A DNA stretch of 48,386 bases from Bacteroidaceae bacterium. Lineage in GTDB: Bacteria > Bacteroidota > Bacteroidia > Bacteroidales > Bacteroidaceae. Made by a program: the position numbers and the translations under genes. Below are positions 29,267 to 38,884 of this stretch, one piece after another (position 1 is the first letter of the stretch; the number at the start of each line of letters is the position of its first letter). A model generated the notes under the pieces. The model searched no databases, was not told the DNA's origin, and was given only the letters and a program-made list of their open reading frames with translations. The stretch is from contig JAKSLI010000021.1 of NCBI GenBank assembly GCA_024401305.1, positions 1 through 48,386 of the forward strand. The letters run 5' to 3'.

Positions 29267-31288
29267 CTACTTGATGCGGTAAACCTTGAAGCTCATAGCA
29301 GGAAGCTCGTCGTTGACAACAGGTGTCTTGCCGTTCATCTCAACATTGAGCGTTGACTTTCTTGGAGCGATCTTTCCAGGAGTCTTGATAGAGTTCTCGT
29401 CGTCCATGTTTCTGTGGTAGAGAGAAGTGACATCAGCAGTAGTAGCTGCCTTGAGTCCGTTGAGGTTTACTGTAACCTTCTGTGCTTCCTTTGAAACATT
29501 TGCAACCTTAACGATGATGCTACCGTCAGCCTTGTCGTAAACAGCACTTGCCTCAAGACCATCCTGACCTGGGAGGTTAGCTACAGGCTTGTTGCCCATA
29601 GTGAGCGTAAGCATGTTTGTACCCTTGTTCATAGCATAGAGCTGCTGAACATAGTAGCTACAAGTCTTGAAAGTAGAGAGGTTGTCGTACCAGATGAGGT
29701 CTGGACGCCACTGCCAACCGTCAACGTGAGCGAGGAGAGGAGCGTAAGCTGTCATGTGAACAACATCAGCGTTGCGCTCGAAGTCTGTCATGAAACCTGC
29801 CTCGAGGATAGCTGCCTCATAGTGGTTCCACTTCTTGCCCTTTCCGTGGCAAGCATATTCACCAGCGAAGATCTTTGGACCCTTGCGGTCATAGCTTTCG
29901 TAACGGAGAGTGTTAGTATTGTCAAGGAACCAAGACTCAGGACGATAGAAGTGCTCGTCAACGAGGTCAACCTTCATTTCCTTCATCTTTGGCTTGAGGA
30001 TGTCGAACTTCCAGCCTTCTGAGTCAGGACCTGTTGTACCGACGATCTTCATTGTAGGATACTTTGCGCGGATAGCCTTCATGAACACTGCGAGACGCTC
30101 TGTGTAAGCGGCATTATCCTCGTAGTCCCACTGCTCGTTACCAACACCAATCATCTTGAGGTTGAATGGCTCTGGGTGACCCATCTCAGCACGAACCTTA
30201 CCCCATGTAGTGTTTACATCGCCATTAGCGAACTCAATGAGGTCGAGAGCGTCCTGAACGTATGGCTCAAGGTCTGCGATGGCTACGTGAGCATCTGCTA
30301 CATAACCCTTGGCAGCAGACTTGGCACCAGCGTCACCGTTCTGATACTGGCAAGCGAGACCGCAGCTGACAACAGGAAGTGGCTCTGCGCCGATATCCTC
30401 TGAAAGCTGGAAGAACTCGAAGAAGCCGAGACCGTAGCTCTGGTAGTAGTCTGGGAAGTAACGATGGTCGAAAGTATATTCCCAACGGTTCTGGTTGAGA
30501 GGACGGTTCTCTACAGGACCTACAGTGTTCTTCCACTGATAGCGAGTAGCGAGGTCAACGCCTTCCACGATACAACCGCCAGGGAAACGGAACACGCCTG
30601 GGTGACAGTCAGCCAATGCCTGAGCAACGTCGGCACGGCAACCGTTCTCGCGCTGCTTAAAAGTATTTACAGGGAAAAGACTGATGTGTTCAAGGGAAAC
30701 ACCGTTTGCAGAGTTAAGGTAGATACGGAGCTGAGCCTTCTCGAAAGTCTTTGGAGACTTGATTCTGACTTGATATTTCTTCCATTCGCCAGAATTGATT
30801 TCAAGCTTTGCCTCAGCAAATTCCTGACGTTCGCCCATAGAAGAAGGATCGATGAGCTGAATGCGGATTGCAGACTTGCCCTTGTCTGCCTTAGCCCAAA
30901 CAGAGAACTTGTAAGTTTCTTCCTTGTGGATACCGATTCCGAAGTAGCCTTCGTTTACAAGACCTGTGCGGCGATCCTTGTGGTCAGGAGCATTGAGCTT
31001 GATGTAGTGAGGACAACGCTCAAAAGGTCCGTCCTTCTTTATCTGGAAATTACCGAACGCCTGCCAGCCCATAAGAGTCTGTGGGAATTCGAAAGAGCGG
31101 TTCTTTACGAGTTCACCATAGAGACCACCATCGGCAGCGTAGTTGATGTCCTCGAAGAACATTCCGTACATTGTGCTCTGGATAGGAGCACCAATCTTCT
31201 TTGCGTTCACATCAAGAGTGTGAGTCTGTGCAGGAAGCATGGTCGCTGCTGCAAGCGCAAGAGATGATAGAAAGAGTTTTTTCTTCAT
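29267..31288 (-). CDS. secreted alpha-L-arabinofuranosidase, GH51
   Basis: 673 residues with a signal peptide (MKKKLFLSSLALAAATMLPAQ). MYGMFFEDINYAADGGLYGELVKNRSFEF starts the GH51 fold. An inserted carbohydrate-binding-like sandwich spans ~80-220. The acid/base glutamate lies in GVGNEQW (E385) and the nucleophile in FAGEYACHG (E477). It removes arabinofuranose from arabinan or arabinoxylan oligosaccharides. It is divergent from susC, with 315 bp between, and forms the left arm of the arabinan locus. Confidence 0.92.
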   Translation of the reverse strand: MKKKLFLSSLALAAATMLPAQTHTLDVNAKKIGAPIQSTMYGMFFEDINYAADGGLYGELVKNRSFEFPQTLMGWQAFGNFQIKKDGPFERCPHYIKLNAPDHKDRRTGLVNEGYFGIGIHKEETYKFSVWAKADKGKSAIRIQLIDPSSMGERQEFAEAKLEINSGEWKKYQVRIKSPKTFEKAQLRIYLNSANGVSLEHISLFPVNTFKQRENGCRADVAQALADCHPGVFRFPGGCIVEGVDLATRYQWKNTVGPVENRPLNQNRWEYTFDHRYFPDYYQSYGLGFFEFFQLSEDIGAEPLPVVSCGLACQYQNGDAGAKSAAKGYVADAHVAIADLEPYVQDALDLIEFANGDVNTTWGKVRAEMGHPEPFNLKMIGVGNEQWDYEDNAAYTERLAVFMKAIRAKYPTMKIVGTTGPDSEGWKFDILKPKMKEMKVDLVDEHFYRPESWFLDNTNTLRYESYDRKGPKIFAGEYACHGKGKKWNHYEAAILEAGFMTDFERNADVVHMTAYAPLLAHVDGWQWRPDLIWYDNLSTFKTCSYYVQQLYAMNKGTNMLTLTMGNKPVANLPGQDGLEASAVYDKADGSIIVKVANVSKEAQKVTVNLNGLKAATTADVTSLYHRNMDDENSIKTPGKIAPRKSTLNVEMNGKTPVVNDELPAMSFKVYRIK

Positions 31289-31603
31289 GTTTTTGATATG
31301 TTAGTTATGGTTGTATCAATAACGATATGAGATAACCTAATAATACTATATTGTCAAATATACAACAATTTCTAAGATGTAAGTTAAAAATTTCGCCACA
31401 AAAGTAAACATTTTTTTGAAAGTTAAGAAGGGAAACGATTTATTTCTCTACTTTTGCAAGGAAATTTTTAAGGTGACATAACTTTTTTTAACATTTAGCC
31501 CCCCTTGATAAGGGACGGCTATAATGCATGACTCGAAAACGACGCACCCATAACCAAAAGAACTAATACATTTATTATATAATTAAAATAACTAACTAAG
31601 CAA
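31289..31603. other. 315-bp divergent regulatory region between GH51 and susC
   Basis: AT-rich. A TACTTTTG box (31449-31456) on the plus strand could be the susC -7 element, but no TTTG lies at 19-21 nt, so activation by a regulator is likely. A small hairpin CCTT-GAT-AAGG lies near 31504. The region certainly holds promoters for both directions; I cannot place the minus-strand one. Confidence 0.45.
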
Positions 31604-34600
31604 ATGAGAAAATCATTCATCTCGATGGCCGTTCTCGGTATGCTTGCTGCTGCCCCTACAGTTGTAATGGCAAACGCAACAAACGAAGTTCAGGCCACTC
31701 AACAGTCGGAAGTGACCGTCACAGGTCAGGTTGTTGACCAGGACGGAGAACCAATGATTGGTGCAACTGTAGTTGTTGATGGCACATCCCAAGGAGCCAT
31801 CACCGATTTTGACGGTAACTTCACCATCAAGGTTCCAGCTAATGCAAACCTCAAGATTTCGTCTATCGGCTACAAGACCAAGATTGTCAAGGCTAAGGCT
31901 GGCAGCATCGGAGTAGTTACTCTCGAGTCTGACAACACTGAGCTTGACCAGGTTGTTGTAGTAGGTTACGGTGTTCAGAAGAAGGCAGACCTTACTGGTT
32001 CTGTATCTATCGTGAACGCTGAAGAAATGAAGAAGGTGTCAAACTCTAACATCTCAACAATGCTTGAGGGTAAGGTTGCCGGTGTTCAGATCACTTCTGA
32101 CGGTCAGCCTGGTGCAGACCCTTCTGTACGCATCCGTGGTATCGGTTCTTTCGGTAGCACAGCTCCTCTTTATGTAATCGACGGTGTGCCAATGGGTACA
32201 ACAATCCGCGACTTCTCTCCAAACGATATCGAGACAATCCAGATCCTCAAGGATGCTGCCGCAGGTGCAATCTACGGTTCTCGTGCTGCAAACGGTGTCG
32301 TTATCATCACTACTAAGAGCGGTAAGAAGGAACAGCCTCTCCGCGTTGACTACTCTGGTTACTTCGGTGCCGACATCATCCCAAGCGATGTTTACGAAGT
32401 AATGGATGCTGCACAGTACAGCAACCACCTCGGTGTTTCTGCTGCAAACTCAGCAACATCTCTTCCTGGAGGTTACTCTTTCAATGCTGAGACTGGCAAG
32501 TATCAGTTCATGGACAACACAAATACAGACTGGTTCAAGGAAGTATTCAAGACAGGTGTTCGTCAGGACCACAACGTAAACCTCTCTGGTGGTGGTGCCA
32601 ACAATACTTATAACATTGGCCTCGACTACTTCTCTCAGAAGGGTACCCTCGAAGGTGCTGGTCCTAACTACGACCGCTTCACTGCTACTGTGAACAACAC
32701 AATGGAAACAAAGTTCGTGAAGTTCCGCACAAGCTTGAAGTACTCTCACTCTAACCAGGACAACATGGGTCTTTCAAATGCCTCTGAGTATGTTCAGGGT
32801 CTCTATGGTGACGTGACAAACGTGCTCCGTGGTACTCTCCTCATGCAGCCAACAATCAAGGCTTATGATCCTGACTCTTGGGTACTTGACGACAAGGTAG
32901 GTGCTGCCAACGGTTACAACTACGACGCATACGGCTACGGTGTTTACTATGACAACATCCATGGTGACATCTCTGCTTCAAACCCATTGCTCGTAAACAA
33001 CCTCCTCAAGCGTAACACTCTCGTTGACCGTGTGCTCGCTACTGGTTCTGCTGACGTTGACATCTTCAACCTCCTCGGCATCAAGAGCAAGAACCACAGC
33101 ATCCACTACAACCTCAACCTCTCTTACTCTAAGACTCACGCTCAGGACAACACATTCATCTCTGCATGGATTCAGTCTAACCGTGTTTACCTCGACAAGA
33201 GTAACGAGCGTTTGACAAAGGGTTCTCGTACTTACGCTGACTACCTCATCGAAAACACAATCAACTACAACGGCAAGATAGGTCTTCACAACATCGACTT
33301 CGTTGCAGGTATGACTTACGAAGAGGAAAACACAAATACTCTCACTGCATGGGGTATCGAGCTCAACGAGCCTTACTTCCTCCAGATCCAGAATGCAAAG
33401 AAGACAAGCGGCGAATCATTCGAGTTCAAGCACGCTCTCGCTTCTTACATCGCTCGTCTCAACTACAACTACGATGAGAAGTACCTCCTCTCTGTAATCC
33501 TCCGTCGTGATGGTTCTTCACGCCTTAACCCTAAGAGCAACTGGGAGACATTCCCATCAGTTTCTGTAGGTTGGCGTTTCGACCGTGAGAAGTTCTTCCC
33601 ATTCGATCACAACGTAGTAAACCTCTTCAAGGTTCGTGGTAGCTACGGTGTACTCGGTAACGAAAATATCGGTGAGTATATCTACCAGGCTACAATGATG
33701 CGTAACAACATGACTTACTCATTCGGCAATGTTCCTGTAACAGGTTCTGCTGTTTCTACATACGTTAACGACAACCTCCGTTGGGAAAAGAAGAAGACTG
33801 CCAACGTAGGTATCGATGTTGCAATGTGGAACAACCGCTTGGAGTTCACTGCTGAATGGTACAAGAACATCTCTGAGGACCTCCTCTACGCTGTTCCAGT
33901 GCCTACAAATGCTGGTGTATCAAACACTTCTGTAACAATGAACGCTGCTACAATGGAGAACAGTGGTCTTGAGTTCTCTGCAACTTATCGTAACCACGAC
34001 CACCCATTGAAGTACGATCTCTCAGCTAACCTCTCTACTCTCAACAACAAGGTTACTTCACTTGGTTTCGGCAACGAGAAGTCTATCAACGGTACTTCTA
34101 TCACATACGTTGGTAAGGAGCTCGGTCAGTTCTACGGTTGGGTATATCAGGGCATCGCTCGTACACAGGAAGACCTTGACAACCACGTAAACGACAATGG
34201 TGATGTAATTTCTCAGCCAGGTGCACAGGTAGGTGACTGCCTCTACAAGGATATCAACAACGATGGTATCATCAATGGTGAGGACCAGGTTGTCATCGGC
34301 AACGCAATGCCACGCATGAACTTCGGTATCTCTGCTCGTCTTGAGTACAAGGGCTTCGACCTCACCATCTCTACATTCGGTGCTCTCAACTACCATGTAA
34401 CTGACGATATCTACAACTCACTCAACTCTTGCTACGGTTGGGCTAACAAGTCAACTGAAATGCTCGAGGCAAACCGTTGGTCTGAGGATGGTACTACTTA
34501 CCTCTCAAGCATTCCACGCACATACGTAGATCGTCCTGCTGGCGCAAGCGAGAACTGGAACGACCTCTTCTCTTCACGCAAGATCCAGAATGCTGCTTAC

Positions 34601-34825
34601 TGGAAGATTGCCAACATCGAACTTGGCTACAACTTCAAGGACAAGTGGTTCAAGGGTGCTGTATCAGGTGCTCGTGTATATGTTTCTGCACAGAACCTCT
34701 ACACATTCACTGGTTACCACGGATACAATGTTGACTACGCAGGTGGTACATTCACTCCTGGTTACAACTTCTGCTCATTCCCAACTCCACGCACATTCAT
34801 GGCTGGTGTCCGCTTCTCATTCTAA
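31604..34825 (+). CDS. SusC-like TonB-dependent glycan transporter
   Basis: 1073 residues. A signal peptide (MRKSFISMAVLGMLAAAPTVVMA) is followed by a carboxypeptidase-like domain (VTGQVVDQDGEPMIGATVVV) and the SusC TonB-box region (LDQVVVVGYGVQKKADLTGSVS). The plug follows (GKVAGVQITSDGQPGADPSV) and then the barrel, ending FMAGVRFSF. It imports oligosaccharides through the outer membrane with the SusD lipoprotein encoded 23 bp downstream. The flanking GH51 and GH43 genes point to arabinan oligosaccharides. Confidence 0.95.
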   Translation: MRKSFISMAVLGMLAAAPTVVMANATNEVQATQQSEVTVTGQVVDQDGEPMIGATVVVDGTSQGAITDFDGNFTIKVPANANLKISSIGYKTKIVKAKAGSIGVVTLESDNTELDQVVVVGYGVQKKADLTGSVSIVNAEEMKKVSNSNISTMLEGKVAGVQITSDGQPGADPSVRIRGIGSFGSTAPLYVIDGVPMGTTIRDFSPNDIETIQILKDAAAGAIYGSRAANGVVIITTKSGKKEQPLRVDYSGYFGADIIPSDVYEVMDAAQYSNHLGVSAANSATSLPGGYSFNAETGKYQFMDNTNTDWFKEVFKTGVRQDHNVNLSGGGANNTYNIGLDYFSQKGTLEGAGPNYDRFTATVNNTMETKFVKFRTSLKYSHSNQDNMGLSNASEYVQGLYGDVTNVLRGTLLMQPTIKAYDPDSWVLDDKVGAANGYNYDAYGYGVYYDNIHGDISASNPLLVNNLLKRNTLVDRVLATGSADVDIFNLLGIKSKNHSIHYNLNLSYSKTHAQDNTFISAWIQSNRVYLDKSNERLTKGSRTYADYLIENTINYNGKIGLHNIDFVAGMTYEEENTNTLTAWGIELNEPYFLQIQNAKKTSGESFEFKHALASYIARLNYNYDEKYLLSVILRRDGSSRLNPKSNWETFPSVSVGWRFDREKFFPFDHNVVNLFKVRGSYGVLGNENIGEYIYQATMMRNNMTYSFGNVPVTGSAVSTYVNDNLRWEKKKTANVGIDVAMWNNRLEFTAEWYKNISEDLLYAVPVPTNAGVSNTSVTMNAATMENSGLEFSATYRNHDHPLKYDLSANLSTLNNKVTSLGFGNEKSINGTSITYVGKELGQFYGWVYQGIARTQEDLDNHVNDNGDVISQPGAQVGDCLYKDINNDGIINGEDQVVIGNAMPRMNFGISARLEYKGFDLTISTFGALNYHVTDDIYNSLNSCYGWANKSTEMLEANRWSEDGTTYLSSIPRTYVDRPAGASENWNDLFSSRKIQNAAYWKIANIELGYNFKDKWFKGAVSGARVYVSAQNLYTFTGYHGYNVDYAGGTFTPGYNFCSFPTPRTFMAGVRFSF

Positions 34826-34848
34826 TATAATATATAAGAATATACATT

Positions 34849-36642
34849 ATGAAATTACATAAAATAACTCTTGCCCTGTTGATGGGCATCAGCACTCTCA
34901 CGTCTTGCGACGACAAGCTGGAACTGACTAACCCTAACCAGCAGACAACAGCTACCTTCGGCAACAATGCCAAGGAACTCGAGGAGTGCGTCATTGCTGC
35001 TTACAACCATACTCGTATGGAAGGTTCTTACGGACGTGTAGGCTATAATATCGATGTTTGCCGCGGTGATGAGGCTTGGAACTCTTCACAGGTATGGTAT
35101 CTGCCATTCGACGACCTCAACGTTTCTGCTCTCGACGAAATCTGTATGTGGTCTTGGCGTGAGTGGTATTATACAATCAACGTATGTAACTATGTGACTT
35201 CAAAGGTTGAAGCTATGTCAACCCCTTCTGACGCCGTTAACCGTGCTTACGGTCAGGCTCTCTTCCTCCGTGGTCTTGCATATTACAACCTCGCTACTTA
35301 CTATCAGAACCCAGCTCTCATTACTGACTATAGCCAGTACTCTTCTCTTGATGGTCTCTACGCTTCAAACAAGGTTGAGGGCAATGACGATCCTAACGCT
35401 CAGTTTGACCTCGTAATGGATCAGGTTGAGGCTGATCTCACTAAGGCTATGGATCTTCTCCCATCACGCGATGCTGGTGGCGAATGGGCTAAGGGACGCG
35501 CTACTTGCGGTGCTGCAGCTGGCTATTACGCTCGCGTTCTCATGCAGCGTCATAAGTACACAGAGGCTCTCGCTGTTCTCAAGGACATCATGAACAAGGA
35601 TAACGGTGGCAACCAGAAGTACGGTGCTTACAAGCTCGTTGACAACTACGGTGACAACTTCCGTGAAGGTGCTGCTTTCGAGAACAATGAAGAAAGCCTC
35701 TTCGAGATCCAGTTCCTCGACAAGGACCAGCAGGGTACTGACGACGAATGGACTCCAGTGAACACTTCTGTAAACGCTACTCAGGGTTCTGCTATCGAGT
35801 CTAATTTCTGTCCTGGTGACCTCGGCGGTTGGGCTGACATCTCAGCTACTCCATGGCTCTATCAGCTCTTCAAGGCTGAGCGTACAAAGGACGGCAAGCT
35901 TGACCCACGTCTCTACTGGACTATCGGTACATACGAGGCAGATTGGGATGGCTTCGAGTTCGGTAATGTAGCTTATACTCAGCAAATGACTCCAGACAAC
36001 AACATTGTCACAAACAACAACAATGGTGGTCTCCCTATCGCTAAGTGGACTCACTTCCGTACAGGTGAATATGAGAAGGTCGTAACAGGTCTTCGTGATG
36101 GTATCAACCTCCGCTTGATGCGTTACTCTGACGTTCTCCTCCGTGCTGCTGAGTGTATCAACGAAATCAGCGGTCCTACACAGGAAGCTATCGACCTCAT
36201 CAATGTTGTACGTCGTCGTGCAAAGCTTGCTGACCTTACACTCGCTCAGTTCAAGGATGACGCTGACAAGCTTTTCGAGCAGATTGCCAATGTAGAGCGT
36301 CCAAAGGAGTTCGGTTGTGAATATGGTCGCGGTCTTGACCTCCTCCGTTGGGGATGGTTCCACGATGCAGGTCGTCTCCAGCAGATCAAGGAGCACAACA
36401 CATTCCGCCGTACTACAGACAAGTCTCTTGCAAAGGATCCTGTAGATTACTCACAGGTTGGTGTTGACGAGCAGCTCAAGAGCTCTTACGACAACTGGCT
36501 CCCAGGTCATGAGTTCCTCCCAATCTATCAGTCAACTCTTAACGACAACTCAAACCTCGTTGGTAACTCTGCCAACAATGGTACAGACAACTCTTCTTAC
36601 TTCTTCGGCAAGCAATGGAAGGTTCGTCCAGTAGTTAAATAA
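34849..36642 (+). CDS. SusD-like glycan-binding outer-membrane lipoprotein
   Basis: 597 residues. The lipoprotein signal ends LTSC, with the acylated cysteine at residue 20. The RagB/SusD fold is seen in QALFLRGLAYYNLATYYQNP, in the tetratricopeptide-like helices and in the C-terminal RPKEFGCEYGRGLDLLRWGW. It caps the SusC transporter and binds the glycan at the cell surface. The spacer to the next gene is exactly four heptamer units. Confidence 0.95.
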   Translation: MKLHKITLALLMGISTLTSCDDKLELTNPNQQTTATFGNNAKELEECVIAAYNHTRMEGSYGRVGYNIDVCRGDEAWNSSQVWYLPFDDLNVSALDEICMWSWREWYYTINVCNYVTSKVEAMSTPSDAVNRAYGQALFLRGLAYYNLATYYQNPALITDYSQYSSLDGLYASNKVEGNDDPNAQFDLVMDQVEADLTKAMDLLPSRDAGGEWAKGRATCGAAAGYYARVLMQRHKYTEALAVLKDIMNKDNGGNQKYGAYKLVDNYGDNFREGAAFENNEESLFEIQFLDKDQQGTDDEWTPVNTSVNATQGSAIESNFCPGDLGGWADISATPWLYQLFKAERTKDGKLDPRLYWTIGTYEADWDGFEFGNVAYTQQMTPDNNIVTNNNNGGLPIAKWTHFRTGEYEKVVTGLRDGINLRLMRYSDVLLRAAECINEISGPTQEAIDLINVVRRRAKLADLTLAQFKDDADKLFEQIANVERPKEFGCEYGRGLDLLRWGWFHDAGRLQQIKEHNTFRRTTDKSLAKDPVDYSQVGVDEQLKSSYDNWLPGHEFLPIYQSTLNDNSNLVGNSANNGTDNSSYFFGKQWKVRPVVK

Positions 36643-36670
36643 TAATTCATAATTTATAATTGACAATTAT
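36643..36670. repeat. heptamer array filling the susD / surface-lipoprotein spacer
   Basis: TAATTCA, TAATTTA, TAATTGA, CAATTAT. The array starts on the base after the SusD stop and ends on the base before the next ATG. Confidence 0.85.
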
Positions 36671-38713
36671 ATGAAATATCTAAATAAAATAGCAACTTTC
36701 CTTTGCTCTGCTGCCCTCGGTATGCTGGCTATGACAAGTTGTGAGGGAGGCGACCTCTACGGAGTGGATTCTCCTGACTGGATTCAAGATAAGGTTGACT
36801 CTATCTTAGCCAACAAGCCTTCTGGCGATGTTGACCTTCCTGAAGGTACAGAGGATGTTTACACTATCGGTAAGACAGACTTTACTTCTGGCTGGTGGGC
36901 AGACTTCTCTAAGTATTATGTTATTCCAGCCAATGCAAAATGGGACGCTGTGTTCACTTTGAACATCAACCCTGCTGCAACAAATACTTACAAGAACTTC
37001 GCTCTCATCCTTACAAACGATGTTGATCGTGGTGGTGATGGCTATATCGAGTATGGTGCAATCCGTTACGACCATCAGCCAAGCGGTAACTCTGAGTGGG
37101 GTGATCACATCAACCGCGACGCTGTTACTTCTACTCTCACTTTCGGTACTGACACAGACCCAGGCGTTGACAAGCTCGGTGGCCGCGTTATCCTTTCTAT
37201 CGACCGCGCACATGGTGGCTTGAATGTTAGCATGAACAATGGTAGTGTAGTCAAGACTTACACTCACCCAGGTGCTCTTCCTAACCTCAACAACGATCCT
37301 GCAAACGAGAACATCCGTGCATTCCTCGTTGTGGAAGGTTCTTACATCAGCTTCATGCAGTCTAACCTCGAGCCTATTGGTGGCTTCACTTCTGCTGAAG
37401 ACAAGCAGCCTCTCTCTATGCAGCTCAGCGGTGTGCCTGATGAGGTTCTCGTTGGTGAAACTACTATCGAAGACATCCAGAAGTCTCTCAGCGCTACAAT
37501 CACTTTCGAACAGGGCGTTGTTAAGCAGGTTAACGGTACAGAACTCGTTGTTTCTGTTATTGAAGGCGGCGACCTTGAGACTGTTGGTGAGAAGACTCTC
37601 GCTATCATCTACAACAAGACATTCAAGGGCGTAAACTGCGATAAGCCTATCGCTGCTGTTGCTAAGGTCAAGGTTGTTAACGAGCTTTCTGCTTACACTG
37701 AGAAGTACGTTTGTCCTACTCCTGCAATCCTCGGTGCTGAGGACAACTCTACTGGTTGGTGGTCTGCTCACACTGATAACATCAAGGTTGAGCCACGCCA
37801 GACTGCAGTCGTTTCATTCACAAACTACACTCCAGCAACAAACAACTGGAACAACTTCGTGACTGTTCTCTGCAATGTTGACGGTACTAAGGAATACGCT
37901 GTAGTTCGTGCTGACAACTACGGTTGGGGCGACGGTTATGCTGCTTGCACACATTCACTCACTCCTGCACCAACAACTGATGAAGAATGGGCTGAATGGC
38001 TTAAAGCTATGGACGGTGCTCACGTTACAGAGTACATCACTAACAATGGTGACGGTACTGCTGATGTCAAGGCTATCATTACTGGCAACAATGGCGTTGA
38101 GTACGTTCTGTCATACACAGGCATCAACAAGGTTGACAAGGACGAAATGTACTTCAACTTCACTGTTGATAGCAACCACCTCGTATTCGACACAGTATTT
38201 GGTGAAGCTGACAACTCAACTCCTTGGTGGACAACATTCACTCCAAACATCCAGATTCCTGCTCACACTGTATTCACTACATCATTCATCAACTACACTT
38301 CTGGCGCTAACAACTGGAACAACTTCTGCGTTGTTCTCAACGCTGCTGACGTAGCTAAGGAATATGCTGTAGTACGTGCTGACAACTACGGTTGGGGTGA
38401 TGGCTATGCTGCTTGTACTCCTTCTGTTGTTCCAGCTCCTGCAAACGATGAAGATTGGGCCGCATGGCGTGCTGCTATCAACGGCGCAAAGGTTGACCTT
38501 ACTATCATCAACAATGGCAACGGTCTCGTTGACGTTACAGAGGTATTCCACGGTGTCAACGGTGTTGACTATACACAGACTTACACTGGTATCAACAACG
38601 TAAATGCTAACGACCTCTACTTCCGCCTCGTTATGGATGGCAGTCATGTAGAATTCAACCCTACAGTTTCATTGGCTAAGCGCAACGCTATCCTTCTTGG
38701 CAAGAAGCGTTAA
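36671..38713 (+). CDS. surface glycan-binding lipoprotein with three repeated modules
   Basis: 680 residues, lipoprotein signal with C24 (MTSCEGG). Placed third in the Sus operon, it takes the SusE/SusF position. It holds three related modules of ~150 residues, at about 63-236, 353-508 and 508-668. Each opens with a GWW or PWW tryptophan pair. Modules 2 and 3 share NNWNNF and KEYAVVRADNYGWGDGYAAC. A bacterial Ig-like segment lies at ~238-340. The aromatic pairs suggest a sugar-binding role. The same module occurs in the GH43 protein encoded at 40717. I do not recognise a named family. Confidence 0.8.
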   Translation: MKYLNKIATFLCSAALGMLAMTSCEGGDLYGVDSPDWIQDKVDSILANKPSGDVDLPEGTEDVYTIGKTDFTSGWWADFSKYYVIPANAKWDAVFTLNINPAATNTYKNFALILTNDVDRGGDGYIEYGAIRYDHQPSGNSEWGDHINRDAVTSTLTFGTDTDPGVDKLGGRVILSIDRAHGGLNVSMNNGSVVKTYTHPGALPNLNNDPANENIRAFLVVEGSYISFMQSNLEPIGGFTSAEDKQPLSMQLSGVPDEVLVGETTIEDIQKSLSATITFEQGVVKQVNGTELVVSVIEGGDLETVGEKTLAIIYNKTFKGVNCDKPIAAVAKVKVVNELSAYTEKYVCPTPAILGAEDNSTGWWSAHTDNIKVEPRQTAVVSFTNYTPATNNWNNFVTVLCNVDGTKEYAVVRADNYGWGDGYAACTHSLTPAPTTDEEWAEWLKAMDGAHVTEYITNNGDGTADVKAIITGNNGVEYVLSYTGINKVDKDEMYFNFTVDSNHLVFDTVFGEADNSTPWWTTFTPNIQIPAHTVFTTSFINYTSGANNWNNFCVVLNAADVAKEYAVVRADNYGWGDGYAACTPSVVPAPANDEDWAAWRAAINGAKVDLTIINNGNGLVDVTEVFHGVNGVDYTQTYTGINNVNANDLYFRLVMDGSHVEFNPTVSLAKRNAILLGKKR

Positions 38714-38741
38714 TCAATTCAACTTGAATTAACTAATATTA

Positions 38742-38782
38742 ACTCCGCAAGATAACATTTCGTTGTCTTGCGGAGTTTTTTT
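38742..38782 (+). terminator. terminator after the surface lipoprotein gene
   Basis: ACTCCGCAAGATAAC against GTTGTCTTGCGGAGT (one G-T pair), followed by TTTTTTTG. Confidence 0.92.
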
Positions 38783-38791
38783 GTTAAAACT

Positions 38792-38823
38792 GTTGTCCAT
38801 GTCAAAAAAAAGTAATACCTTTG
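38792..38823 (+). promoter_or_regulatory. promoter of the two GH43 genes
   Basis: GTTG at 38792-38795, 20 nt, then TACCTTTG at 38816-38823. The GH43 genes therefore have their own promoter after the susCD terminator. Confidence 0.7.
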
Positions 38824-38847
38824 CCGCAAATAACTTTTTCCAGACTA

Positions 38848-38870
38848 TTCCCCGCCGTTCTCGGCGGGGC
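38848..38870. repeat. REP-like hairpin in the GH43 leader
   Basis: CCCCGCCG-TTCT-CGGCGGGG, which on the minus strand is the AGCCC...GAGAA...GGGAA unit seen at 21725-21819 with a different stem. It lies 15 bp before the GH43 ATG. Confidence 0.75.
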
Positions 38871-38884
38871 TCATAAAGACTATT

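Noticed and set aside
36806-37771. 321-codon minus-strand frame in the surface lipoprotein gene
   Set aside because: Antisense shadow of a lipoprotein with a clear lipobox and repeats in the operon direction.
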